64,000 nucleotides of DNA from Bolinopsis microptera (GCF_026151205.1 NC_087075.1:8483303-8547302), one strand, 5' to 3'; shown: positions 27,587-56,567, numbered from the stretch's first letter. Notes: generated by a model not told the origin, from the sequence alone. A program made the numbers and translations.

Positions 27587-28569
27587 TTTTATTTCCTATT
27601 GAATAGATAAGGTTAGAGTCGGTTAAATGTAACAAATTTTGAACGGTACATTAGATCATACACAAATAAGTATATAACAATGGAATTGGATATTCAACAG
27701 TTCAGTTCACAGGGACAAATGAAATTTGATAGGGGCAAAATTAGAATTTGCCCCTGCACAGGTAATTTTTTTGAGATCAGGAAAACGAGAACATAGTAAA
27801 AATTGCCACCATTTATTGTACTCGGTCAACGCTGCTAGATATACTTGTTGCATATATATGAGCGATAATGATGCTCTTTAATTAAAATCTTCAAGCCTTG
27901 ACCGAGTCACAAAATTTGGACAGCATTAAATATTGCGAGACAATGTCCAACGATAATCTAAATAAAACTTGCTTTAAATCACACGAAAAACGACAAACAG
28001 CTAAAATCTTTACCACAAAGATAAATTTTAACTGAAAACTACCTACATGATCAAATAAATAACTATTAACTTCAACACGTCTAATTTAACATTTCTTAAT
28101 TAACCCATTATTTAAATAGATATCAAATTAGATATTTCCTTGGCGGTAATTCCATGAACCCTAAACTAGATTAACTTCTCATTAACTTCTAATAAGTCGA
28201 TAAGATAAACAATGTTGTGTAATATGAATTTCACAGTATCCTATCTGATGGTAACTTTACACCTATTTCATCTAATCAAATCAAATGGATTACATTAATT
28301 CATAAATATCAACAATCTCAATGATTGGCATCATCATGGCGATGTCTTGAAACTGTAATTACTGGAACATAAAAAAGATTTTTTAAACCAAAATAATTTT
28401 TACTCAGATCAATTTAACTCTCACAGAGATATGAAAACCTAACCACCAACAAAATTGGCGGACTGATAAAACATTTGTATATTATACACACTGGACGTTC
28501 ACGAAAATACAATCAACGATTAAGTAAAATGCTAAATAAAATAAAAATCGGATGAGACCGATAACAGAT

Positions 28570-29160
28570 TTAAGCGATGACCGTAACCAGGTTCGGTTCT
28601 GCACAAAACTGAACTCTCTTTATTGAACTCGAACTGGTGATCTGATTTATGCTGGAATAAGTCCTATCGCTTTTCTCGTTTGCCTGTTTGACGTTTGTGA
28701 GCGATATATGTGTTTCGATAAACTCATTTGCGTAGGGAATGTTCGAACAATTAAAGGAGTTCCAAAGATCGTCAGTTATGGTCGCTTTGTCTGGTCCGTC
28801 GTCTTCATCGCTCCAAGCTCCATCATCATCGCTCCAAACTTCGCCATCATTCTCATCACTCCAAGTGCCTTCATCAGGCCAACTTTCATCTTCGCTATCC
28901 TCACTGTAACACTCCTCTTTCTTGCAGGTTCGGTTGTTAAATATCTGGTCCTCTTCTTTCTTGCAAGTCAGGATGTTGTAACTCTTGTCATCCTTCATTG
29001 CGACGGGGTGGATCCGCAGAGCGGCAGGAGACGTGCGATGATCGTCAAGCTCTGCGGTCCGAAAGCATGTGGTAACAGTTTGTCCCATGGCACACTTAGT
29101 GGTACACTCCGTGCTTGAGACTGAGACTATCCTCCGTTTAGTTTGCCTTGTTAGTGTCAT
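28570..29160 (-). CDS. PPP1R15 (GADD34/CReP)-like PP1 regulatory subunit
   Basis: A 196-residue single-exon frame. Residues about 85-125 are strongly acidic with repeated WSDE(N/D)DG units. This is followed by DDLWNSFNCSNIPYANEF, very like the LWNSFxxxDPYNxxNF repeats of vertebrate PPP1R15B. Near the C-terminus is SIKRVQF, an RVxF-type docking site for the PP1 catalytic subunit. PPP1R15 proteins recruit PP1 to dephosphorylate eIF2-alpha and end the integrated stress response. Here the protein stops only about a dozen residues after RVQF, so the downstream box that contacts actin and substrate is missing or lies in an exon I did not find. A CTATTTTAG acceptor-like sequence precedes the start codon, suggesting a 5'UTR intron. 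Family assignment rests on motifs seen by eye. Confidence 0.65.
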   Translation of the reverse strand: MTLTRQTKRRIVSVSSTECTTKCAMGQTVTTCFRTAELDDHRTSPAALRIHPVAMKDDKSYNILTCKKEEDQIFNNRTCKKEECYSEDSEDESWPDEGTWSDENDGEVWSDDDGAWSDEDDGPDKATITDDLWNSFNCSNIPYANEFIETHISLTNVKQANEKSDRTYSSINQITSSSSIKRVQFCAEPNLVTVIA

Positions 29161-29628
29161 TGATCCTAAAATAGATAGGTTAGATCATGAGAGGTGTTTA
29201 ATCCGGGACATTCCAATCGTTCAAACTAGATAAACTAAAAAATGTGTATTGGTGCGTGATGTTATTTCAAGCCAAAGCTGTGCAAGTTTGTATAAACACA
29301 CCTGTTGCCGTCGGTAAATGTGATGTCTAAATTATAATGAACTAGGCGTGGTTAAATTGCAAGTTGCAACGCGAAAGGTATAATTATCAGAGCTGAGGCC
29401 GACAACATGTGCTAGAAGAATTATCTCTTGCTGCGAAACGGATATCAATATCAATAAGTCTTATACCAGACGCGGTACCGGTAAAATCCAGCAGTTTCTA
29501 CCTTGACTTTAAGGAAAAAGACTAACTATCTCCACAAAACGTTAACATCCGTGAGAGAAAAGTCAATATCGGACGCGCTGAACAATAATATCTTGAAGTT
29601 CATTGAAGTTTATTGTACTTAACCACAC

Positions 29629-29660
29629 CTCTGTACAAAAGATATATCTTTTGTACAGAG
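29629..29660. repeat. Perfect 32-bp palindrome
   Basis: CTCTGTACAAAAGATA followed directly by its reverse complement, with no loop. It sits about 470 bp upstream of the PPP1R15-like start codon. It could be a cruciform, a dimeric transcription-factor site or a mobile-element end. Confidence 0.85.
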
Positions 29661-30243
29661 ATCAGAAAACAATGGATGCCAGACTAGAGCCGAAAGTGGG
29701 GAAAACAAAGCAAACACTCAGTTCGAATATCAGACAATGAAAGCCAGAGTATGAATCAAACCAGAAACCCTAATGTCAGTACATCAAAGCATCAATAAGA
29801 CGAAAATAGACACTAGAGCAGTTAATTGTCTCTTCATAATAAGGTCAATGTTAAGGGGAACAATTTAAAACATGAGATAACTGGGTCAGTTAGTAAGAAT
29901 AATGGCAACAATTAGTAACATGGGACCTAATAACGACAATTAAGAAGGTAGACAAAGCCTGAATTGGGGTCAATTACCGCAACGAGGTTGCGTTGCAGAC
30001 ACTGCAAACAAGTTACACACACAACACCGCACAAAAAGAAGCAAGACAAATGATATTGCAAAGCAGCGGAAGAGGAATTTGCAGAAATTAGATAACCTTC
30101 CAGAAAAACGCGTCATCACTAAGAAAGAATCCTACGAGTATACAGTTACACGAAAATTAGGTTCCTCGTCTGCAACTCTCAGATCGATTAGGCGAGAGCG
30201 CGGCAGGATTTGGCCATGATCCAAATTTGAAGTTATAGTAACT

Positions 30244-30263
30244 GGATTGCGCATGACGTCATA
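30244..30263. promoter_or_regulatory. Composite C/EBP-CRE element
   Basis: ATTGCGCAT (C/EBP half-site type) overlaps the perfect CRE palindrome ATGACGTCAT. It lies about 1.1 kb upstream of the PPP1R15-like gene. Vertebrate PPP1R15A is controlled by ATF4, CHOP and a conserved CRE, so the site would fit stress induction. Use by this gene is inferred only from position. Confidence 0.5.
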
Positions 30264-31009
30264 ACGGATAAGCCTTGGAAAACGGGCCAGCCACCGGCCA
30301 CGGTAGATCGGTGCAAATAGCTTGCCTAAATTATGTGAGGAAAGGTCGAAATTGGATTCGAGGACTGAGCAACAGCGCCATCACAATTTGATCAGGAAGA
30401 ATATGTTTAGGCGGTACAAATGAAAATTCAACATAGTATTCAGCCGCTTGACAAGGATAGTAAAAAAGTCTCCAGCAACGGTTGTGGGAATTAGCTGATG
30501 TGAATGTAACTCTCGCTGATTTCAAAATTGAAAGACGAAATTATGGAATATTTGAGGCATGGACTTGATAGATGGTCAATTGGGACTCAACCGCTTTCGC
30601 CAGACTGTTCCTATGCAGGAAAGGGAGGTATTCAACAAAAACGCTACAACAATATCAAATCTTGAAATAGAGAAGGGGGCTAAATCAACTAAGTCAGCCC
30701 GATCAACTAAGTCGACCCTCAGAAAGCAACTATCAGATGCAAACACTATGCAAACATTGTGCAAACTTAGCTTCAAGCAATGTATTGCAAAGAACACAAT
30801 CAAGACCAAGTCTCAAAATGCATGGCAGAACTAATAACAAAAACAAGTAAACCAGCTATGACAACTCATCTAACTCGAGACAAATAATCAAAACACGCTT
30901 AGTTAAAACTCAGACTGTAGCAACGCAACTGATGCTGGCCAACGCAGCAGTGTCCAGTAACAACTAGCAAGGCAGCAACCAAGCGCGGTCACAAACAGTA
31001 TTACTAACG

Positions 31010-31170
31010 TAGCGTTGCCATTGGCGGGACAATAACGTTCTGGCTGCTGGCCAGATTCCCGCTATGCCGCCAATTGGCCAATCGCAACGCAACAGACGTT
31101 TGCGGAGTAATCTGCGCTTGGTTACGAGCAATTATAATGCGCGGCTTTTTTTAAAAGTCGAATGCGCGCG
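31010..31170. promoter_or_regulatory. Putative GC-rich, CCAAT-containing promoter
   Basis: A short GC-rich island in AT-rich surroundings contains CCATTGGC and CCAATTGGCCAATCG (NF-Y-type CCAAT boxes on both strands), followed by GCGCGGC and GCGCGCG stretches. It may be the distal promoter of the minus-strand genes at 29160/27586. No transcription start can be assigned. Confidence 0.4.
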
Positions 31171-31425
31171 TCATTTTGTCAGTCGAAATTTTTTAACTGT
31201 TAATTTTTGGGCAACTCTTTCTTTATTTCATCATTTTTAATAAGTTTTGAGTTTTTAGTTTTACATCTTAGCATTGAGTAGCACAATAAATTTAAGGAAG
31301 AAGATATGATATAGATCCATTAAATTAGAACTATCGGTTAAATTTAAACTGTGTTATATTACTTGACAGCGCTCAACCTGTCGTTAATCGTTAAGTTATA
31401 TATGACACAAACAACAAAGAAACTC

Positions 31426-31461
31426 CATTTACGGACGTGAGGAGAGTTAGGAGTCCTAACT
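31426..31461. repeat. Short interspersed repeat (second copy near 63833-63868)
   Basis: AGAAACTCCATTTACGGACG and the following GAGGAGAGTTAGGA match a segment near 63833-63868 closely. Extent and class cannot be judged from two copies. Confidence 0.5.
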
Positions 31462-32801
31462 TAGGACTCTCATTGCATATTAGTTATTGGCGCACGTTAT
31501 ATTTCCTGTCTCCGCCAAAAGCACATCCAATTTGATACGTATGAAATATGTTTATAACTTTCTTGATTGTACACTAAGTTGGAGTTCTTCGACCAAAATT
31601 GAGCGGGAAATCGTTTAAGATCACTTTGGAGGCACCTCGACAAAAGCTTCTCACGCTATTCTGCTTTTTATGAAGAAATATGTCAGTAGCGTTTTTGAGC
31701 TTGTATCCTTGTATCCTTCTCTTTCAAAAGTATTCCACGTGATTTGTATAAATGCATATAATTATATTGACTCTGAAAACATTGCAAAATAATTTTCCTC
31801 GCCCTCGCGATTCATGAAGTTTGAAAGAAGTTAAGCAATGCGCGCAATTTGGGGAGTGTGCTTTTGGCGGAGATATAAACTGCGCCAAATTCTCACAGTC
31901 TCTAGAAAACAATGGTACAAAAATTTTTTAAATCCGAGCAAGTTTATTTTTATGGTGCACCTCCTAATTTAACCTACTACTAAATTTAAAAAATTACCTG
32001 GAGAGTGGAGACTCAAGCTTTTTTCCATCAACGACTGATTGAAGCTGCAGTATAATAACTAATGGCGCAGTTAAATATTTAACTTAAATATAAATATATT
32101 TAACTTAAATATAAATTTAGTGTTCCGTTCAGTTGCGAATCACTTATTAATATTTTCAGTCAATATTGCAATTAAAATTTAAAAGATGATCAACAATCAA
32201 TGATCCACATTTAAAAACTTTAAAAAAATTTCATGCCATATATAATTTACAAAATTGTAAAATTAGGCCAATAAAAAATACAAAACAACAATTACGTTTT
32301 GCAATTTTCAATTCGGACTAAAAAATCAAATTAAACATGACAAAAATATTAACAAGAAACAAATGATGTAATAAATAAGTAATATTAATTACATCATTTG
32401 TAATTAATAATTTTAATTTTGCATCGTTAACGCGAGTAAATGGTAAAATATAAATTTAAATTTTAGCCTTTTACATTTTCGATCAAAAAATGGCGCTATA
32501 CTATCATAAAAATATAAAATGATTAAAAATTATGATACACAATGCATGAGTTGAAAAATTAGAATTAATACTATTATGATCATGGATCTAAATAAAAATA
32601 AAAATGAAGAAGCAGCTCAAGATTGAAGATGAAAGATGAAAAACGTTACGCAGCGATGGGCTTGAGCGCCGCGCTTCCCATAGTGCAAGCTGCAAGACAA
32701 TATACTGTTTAAAGGCGTATAAATCGAGCGCCGTTTACGATGCTCTTGATGTTATTTTCTCGAAGCATCCAAAGTTGTGATGATCTGTAGTCCGACGGTA
32801 T
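31462..32801. other. Very AT-rich intergenic stretch upstream of WDPCP
   Basis: No ORF with features. At 32640-32760 there is a GC-richer patch directly upstream of the WDPCP first exon that may act as its promoter. Confidence 0.45.
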
Positions 32802-50418
<17,617 letters not shown>

Positions 50419-50888
50419 CGATCACGTTTATATAATATCTTACTGATATATTATATTCTAAGAACCTCCGCTATGTTTTAAGCCCGGTTAAATTAGTTTG
50501 AGTTTCGCTGGGTGCAAATACTGATTTTTGTTGGGGACCGGCCCGAAGTAAAAATGATATTAGGATATCACTTATTTTCAGTCACTACTTATTTTCAGTC
50601 AGTACTTTGTTCATAATATGTATTAGTGATTATGTTTGTATTATTATGTACAGTGTTTATAATGATTATTATTGCTATGTCAGATTATTTATGTATGATG
50701 TAAATAATATCAATTTATTAAGTTATTTTGTACATTAAGATCAATTCCATTTGATGCACTCTCAGCTTTTAACTTTTTATTGTTGTTCGATTGTTTTCAT
50801 TAATTTAATATTGCACAATGTTTTTCACGAAGTGAGCTCTACCCTCCTGAACTTTACCTGCTTATACTGGAACAACATTTTAAACCAC

Positions 50889-50968
50889 TCACGTGACTGC
50901 AACCACCCAATCACGTCACTTCAATAACCGCCCACGTGACATCGTCTAACCGCCCACGTGACATGGTC
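50889..50968 (+). promoter_or_regulatory. E-box promoter module of the SRSF2-like gene
   Basis: TCACGTGAC at 50889-50897 is followed by two direct copies of TAACCGCCCACGTGACAT (about 50926 and 50948). This lies 27 to 106 bp before the start codon. It ends in a CCTCCCTTTTAG acceptor-like tract, so the start could also follow a 3' splice site. Confidence 0.55.
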
Positions 50969-50994
50969 TAACCGCCTCCCTTTTAGCAGCAGCC

Positions 50995-52607
50995 ATGTCT
51001 CGTATCCCCAACACGAGCAGCATGGTCAGCCTCAAGGTGGATAATATCTCCTACCGGACCAGCACGGAGGACCTAAAACCACTGTTTGAGAAGTACGGTG
51101 ATATCGGGGATATCTACATTCCCAGAGACAGGTACTTAAGTAAACTTTGGTACATAAGTTGATGAATTGTGTAAGTTTTATCGACATTTTGTTTATCAGA
51201 GAGGACGATTTAAAATTGGAGATAGAGCTAAGAACTATTCTTGCAAAATTAAAATTAACCCAATTCGTTTAATTTTTCATCTAAATCCAACTCTGTTCAA
51301 AGGTACACCAAAGAAAGCCGAGGGTTTGCGTTTGTGAGGTACTACGGTAAACGAGACGCCGAGGAAGCTATGGACAGGTGGGGTCGTCAACAAAAAAAAA
51401 ATAATAACTAGAAATTTATGAACACTTTTTCAAATACTACTTGAATGAACAACAGCTGGCGAAAATAGGCAAATCGAAATGGCAAATGAAACAGCCAATC
51501 AGATTCTTTCATTCCAATCACGTGTTAACCCCACCCAACCAATATGTTCAGTAACATTCAAGTTATCAGATCTATAATTAATGTTCTTGTGCTCAGATTG
51601 GACGGGTACAGTTTGGATGGTAGGGACATTAGAGTGTCCCGAGCAATGCACCCCCGCCCAGTAAACCGTTACAACGACAGAGGCAATGGTGGTGGCCGCA
51701 GTTATGGACGAAGGTGAGATAATATAGTCAACCCAGCAGTAAAATTAGTTGTCAGCCGAGCAGTAGATTGGTTGTCAAGACCTTTAGAGATGTCTACTTC
51801 TCAGAGGCGAGAAAAGCTGGGCTCTAAATTTCATGGTTTTAGCGCATTTATATTGCAATTTGGAGCTTTTAGCAGACAGATTTTCACTGCTGATTTCTCG
51901 ATCCTGTCGGATCATTTACGTTCCTGCTCGTTTTTTTTGGTTCACCGACCGCGACCACACAGTTTCTCATCGCTTTAAGGTATGGTCAATATTGAATTTT
52001 TATCAACCCATCATCCCTTTAGGGGGAGAAGATCCAGGTCCCGCTCACGATCCCGTTCTCGATCCCCTCGACGCAGCAGCAGGAGGTCCCGATCACGCAG
52101 CAAGTCACGTGACAACAAACGCAGGTCCAGGTCTCGCTCCAGATCTAGGGATGGTCCCTCCAGGTCCTCCAAGCACTCCAGGTATGCTGTAATACGTGTT
52201 ACCTAGATTCAGGGGCTGAATGTGCTTTACTTGTCAATAATTTGGTTAAAATAAGTTTAAACAACAAGTTTAAACAATAAGTTTAAACAACAAGTCGATT
52301 GTTGTCTCAGTTACTGTAACTAAATGTAGCGCAGGCTGTTGAATTGAATGCACTTTTAAATTGACTCTGGTCTTTCCTCAGGTCTAGGTCCAGATCCAAG
52401 TCCAGATCCAAGTCAAGATCTCGATCTCGTTCCCGTAAAGATTCCCGCTCCAAGTCTAGATCCAAGTCCAAGTCCAAGGACCGATCTAAGTCCAAGTCCC
52501 GATCCAAGTCCAGGTCCAAGTCCAAATCCCGCTCAAAGTCGAGGTCCAAGTCAAAGTCAAAGTCTAGATCCAAATCTAGATCAAAGTCCAGATCGAGGTC
52601 AAATTAA
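50995..52607 (+). CDS. SR splicing factor, SRSF2/SC35-like
   Basis: Five exons, all joined in phase 2: 50995-51131, 51303-51377, 51597-51713, 52023-52181, 52382-52607. The protein has one N-terminal RRM with RNP2-type [11 protein letters not shown] and RNP1-type [10 protein letters not shown]. The [17 protein letters not shown] segment is the hallmark of SRSF2. A Gly-rich hinge ([11 protein letters not shown]) follows, then a long RS domain of SRSRS and SKSRSK dipeptides ending in SRSN. SRSF2 proteins bind exonic enhancers and recruit U1 and U2AF components in nuclear speckles. A downstream paralogue starts at 54351. The E-box pair immediately upstream may control expression. Confident on family; orthology to SRSF2 versus SRSF8 cannot be resolved. 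Confidence 0.93.
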
Positions 52608-53240
52608 AAGGTAATAAGCTCGATTATACAAAATCTAGTATTTTCAAATCTGTTTGAATGAGCAATTTTTAAAGATTGATGGAGTTTGATTGATAAACTG
52701 ATTAATTTAAAAAATATATCTCAGGAATGCAGCGATTCTAGACCGATCTGATACAAGGGGTCACAATCAGCTCAAGTCTTCAGTACGTCCCGCTCAAATT
52801 ATCATATCTGTGTGGCCCGTTTAATATAATTTAAATAATATTTACATTCCAGCTTTTTAGATCTTATTTCTTGTAGAGTGTACTCGTTAACAAAATAAAC
52901 CCTTTTTTCTGATATCTAACGAAGTGCAATTTTAATAGATATGATATTTATTCTATGAAAAATGTATTGGCTACTTTGGCTTCGAATGTTAACAGTTGAA
53001 ACTTTTAGTTATAATATGACTCTGCGCACCTTGGGACCAATTTCAAGTCGCACTACCAAGGCAGTTAGCAGTATTTATAGTAGCCACTGCACGAATTGCT
53101 GTGTATGTTTCACTTTCAAAACTTTTAATCATAATGTCCCTGTAATGCCATGATTATTTTACAATACCATCCCTTGTGTGTTATTCTATGCGTACCTCCT
53201 CCTCTCATGTTTACATTTGTTATATACAGGTGCCGGTCGC
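52608..53240. other. Intergenic/3' region of the SRSF2-like gene
   Basis: Contains probable 3'UTR and polyadenylation region (AATATA- and AATAAA-like A/T stretches, AAATAAACCC near 52894). No further gene. Confidence 0.45.
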
Positions 53241-53259
53241 GGTCGCGGCAGTGCAGTTT

Positions 53260-53715
53260 TGGCGGCATGCTGATTTCCAGTCCAGTCGCGGCGGCATTTC
53301 CAGTCCAGTTTCGGCGGCGGTTTGCTGTATTCCAGTCCAGTTTTTCGTGCTAAGGGAACCAGTGACGCGGTTAGCGGCGAAGCAGTCCGGCCAGTTTCCA
53401 GTGATCCAGTCGTTTGCCAGTTTCCAGTGATCCAGTCGTTTGCCAGTTTCCAGTGAAACAGTCTGTCCAGTTTCCAGTGATCCAGTATTGTCCCGTTTCC
53501 AGTGATCCAGTCATCATGATATTGGAATCTGGACTCAACCAGTTGAGTCCAGTTTCCAGTGTTCAGTGTTCGTTGATGCGGGTTCCAGTCGCTGACCAGT
53601 TTTCTGGTCGTCCAGTATAGTCCAGTCTCCACTCCAGTGATCCAGTCGTGTTACAACTTACAGTTTCCGGTGGTCCAGTCCTTTTCCAGTTTCCAGTGAT
53701 CCAGTTTCTCGCGAT
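53260..53715. repeat. Degenerate TTTCCAGTGATCCAGTC array
   Basis: About ten imperfect copies of a 16 to 25-bp unit built on TTTCCAGTGATCCAGTC lie between the two SR genes. Each unit carries TTTCCAG, which resembles a short 3' splice site. The ORFs on both strands here are repeat translations. Confidence 0.8.
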
Positions 53716-54350
53716 CCTATCCAGATGCCTTAGAAATACCTTTAGCAGGCCAGGTTCGGGGCTTTCTTTTTGGAATCTTCATTGGTGCACGGTTTCAAAT
53801 CTCGCCTGCATATATGATAGCCGCATTATAGAGTCTATATAGAGGCTGTATAGTGGCCGTACGATCACGGAGCTGGCGGCCCTTTATCAGACTTACTTAA
53901 TCGTCCATTATTTTCGGGATACGGATGCTGGCACAAATTTTTGAAGTCAGAAGCTTGAATCCAATCCCCACCTTGTTGGTGTTGAAAGAAATGGAATTAA
54001 GATCTACACAGTACCAACTCTACAATTTTTGATAAGGTTGGCCCAATTGGATCAGTTCTGTAGTTTGAGCCCGCTAGAATGTATATATTGGTACCACCAA
54101 GGCTATTGAAAACAGGGAATTTGACAATGGTATATTATTTGAAGCACTGTTTTAGTTCGCCGGAGCCATAAATTAGTCGTTTAATAGCACCATAACAAAG
54201 GACATGTCTTCGTTAGAGTGCATACAGCTGATAAAAGTATGGGTATCAGCATTGCCAAAGTCCGCCTTCAGTCCACTAATAGTCACCCTCCAAAAACTGC
54301 TCCAACTCCACCACATCTAACTAAACATCTTCCACATAAAAGCTAGTAGT

Positions 54351-55882
54351 ATGTCTCGACGATACAGCCGGAGTCCTCCACGACGTGAGCGTGACTTTAG
54401 TCCGCGCAGAGAAGGCGGCAGGGAGAGCAGAGAGGGCGGCAGGGAGAGCAGAGAAGACCGAGAAAAGAGGGGACCTCCTGATATTGCTGAAATGGTGAGT
54501 GTTACATTGTGTACATTGTGGTACATTGTGAGTGTTACATTGTGTTAAGTTTATTAATGATTTAGGAAAAGTTGTTATTTAGACTAAAGCTAAACGCATG
54601 AACTAACAGTAAGTAAAACTTACAGAGTTTTTAAAGTTGATGTTTAGTGGATCCAGTCCTCAAGGGAATCAGTTTAAGTTGGGAATTAGTTTAACAACTT
54701 TTATTGTATTCCCTGTGTATAAGTACTTTATATCTAGTAGTAAGATATTTGTCATTTGAACATGTATAGTGTAGATTGTATAGTATACACTACTGTATAC
54801 ACTACAACACTACAACATTCCATATAACCGTCTCTTATTACATATTTACGTATGATTTAGTCGGTATTGTTTTAACGCATCTTAGTAACATGTCGAGTCC
54901 CATATCTTAGCACCCTGCCTAATTGTCCGGTACACGGGGTGGTCATTCTTATTATATTTATGTACATTATTACTCTGGGCTGTATACTTCCATTTCGATC
55001 TTAGACTTATGTGGCGAGTTTGCTCCCTAAACCAAAACCAAACCAAAACCAAAAACATGTCGATTATATGTCGACTATATGTCAGACCGCTCATACTTAC
55101 TCAAACCCCAGGTCAGTTTGAAAGTGGACAATTTGACCTACAGGACCAGGATAGAGCACCTGGAGCCCCTCTTCTCCAAGTACGGCAAAGTGGGGGATAT
55201 CTACATTCCACGAAACTATCGAACTCAAGAGAGCAGAGGATTCGCTTTTGTCAGGTTCGTGCACTTTCTCTGGACTCTTTTAAGTTTAGGAAGTTTTTAA
55301 TAAGAAAATTTCTTTTGGTAAATAGGGATAAGATAGCATGATAATCTGGGGTTAAATGGCAACAAAATGGCAGATTTTACGATCGGAGAGATGCAGAGGA
55401 TGCAATGGAGCGTCTAGACGGCAAACAATTGGACGGTAGGGAAATCAGAGTTAGCAAGGCGATGCACGGTCGTCCTGATGGGGCTGCTGGTCCACCACGT
55501 GGCGGCGGCGGTGGTGGTAGACGTGACAGGTACGTGACTGTGACTGTGACTGTGACTGTGACTGTGACTGTGACTGTGACTGTGACTGTGACTGTGACTG
55601 TGACTGTGACTGTGACTGTGACTGTGACTGTGACTGTGACTGTGACTGTGACTGTGACTGTGACTCTTGAATCTGACTCTTGAATCTGACTCTTGAATCT
55701 TACTCTTGAATCTGACTGTTAACCTATCACAGCGTTAACGTGTTCTTTGTTCTAGTCACTTTTGACATATCCCAAATCCCAGGTCTAGATCCAGATCCAG
55801 ATCACCACGGCGACGCAGCAAGTCCAGATCACGATCCAGAGGTCGAGACTACGACCGGTCTCGTTCACGATCACCTAGATAA
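54351..55882 (+). CDS. Second SR protein, SRSF2-like paralogue with N-terminal RS segment
   Basis: Exons 54351-54494, 55112-55254, 55374-55529 and 55783-55882, all in phase, give 181 residues. Before the RRM is an Arg/Ser/Glu-rich head ([20 protein letters not shown], then two GGRESRE repeats) not found in SRSF2. The RRM has [12 protein letters not shown] and [10 protein letters not shown], then [22 protein letters not shown] Gly-rich hinge ([11 protein letters not shown]) and a short RS tail ([14 protein letters not shown] to SRSPR) follow. Role: nuclear pre-mRNA splicing. None of its three introns coincides with an intron of the upstream paralogue. A 55531-55665 hexamer repeat begins right at the third donor. 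The start is the first Met after stops; GCTAG precedes it. Confidence 0.92.
55534..55722. repeat. (GTGACT)n hexamer array with 13-bp tail repeat
   Basis: About 22 GTGACT hexamers start within three bases of the GTACGT donor of the upstream exon, followed by four copies of CTCTTGAATCTGA. All lie in the last intron of the SR paralogue. Confidence 0.95.
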
Positions 55883-56567
55883 AAATGTTAGAGATATAAA
55901 CACGTGACCTCACTGTATTATGAAGTGACGCCATCACTTTAAACGAGATTTCCTCTGAAGACATTAGCTTAATAAACTATAAAGGATTAGCTTAATAAAG
56001 GAATCCACGATTTATTAGAAAATTTCATGGCTAGATCAGCTTCTTTGCCTATCTCACGGTTTTAACTACGGACGGATAACTATTTTGAACCGAAAGAATT
56101 GATAGTGGCTGAACACTAGATATTGTTGCCCTAATTCTAGTACTAATTTAAACGGTAGTGTGACACCTTGTATCATATTATCACTGATGACCGTTTGTAG
56201 ATTTGCGGCTGTGTACGACTAATCAATCTTAACGAATTTCATGGACCTTTACTTTTCTTTCAGATTTGCTGTTCATTTATATTGACATAACTGTATGATA
56301 TGTATGGTTTCAGTACGATTTACATCTATCATTTTATGAACTAAAACCTTTTCTGATTCGGTGATGTGGCTACTTAAGACCAAACTTTTCGATCGTTTGC
56401 CCCAAATTAAGGGGCCTATACGGAAGCATCTTCAGATACTAGCCAAAATTGTTTCTAAGACGTAAAGAAAGCAACCTTCTTTTTGCGCGCACAGCGCACT
56501 TTTTAGATCTTTTCGTCCGAGATTTTACAATCCATTGTTAACCGCTTTTTGATAATGCTGTAGGACA
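55883..56567. other. Intergenic between SR paralogue and small membrane genes
   Basis: Probable 3'UTR with AATAAA-like signals near 55971 and 55996 (TTAATAAACTA, TTAATAAAGG). The end, TTTTTGATAATGCTGTAG, is acceptor-like and precedes the next start codon. Confidence 0.45.

Noticed and set aside
28708-29118. 136-codon plus-strand ORF
   Set aside because: Antisense shadow of the PPP1R15-like gene.
53186-53632. 148-codon minus-strand ORF rich in Trp, Thr and Gly
   Set aside because: Translation of the TTTCCAGTGATCCAGTC array.
55405-55683. SR-protein exon extended by a Val-Thr repeat
   Set aside because: The extension is the intronic hexamer array; a good donor and a phase-matched RS exon lie downstream.
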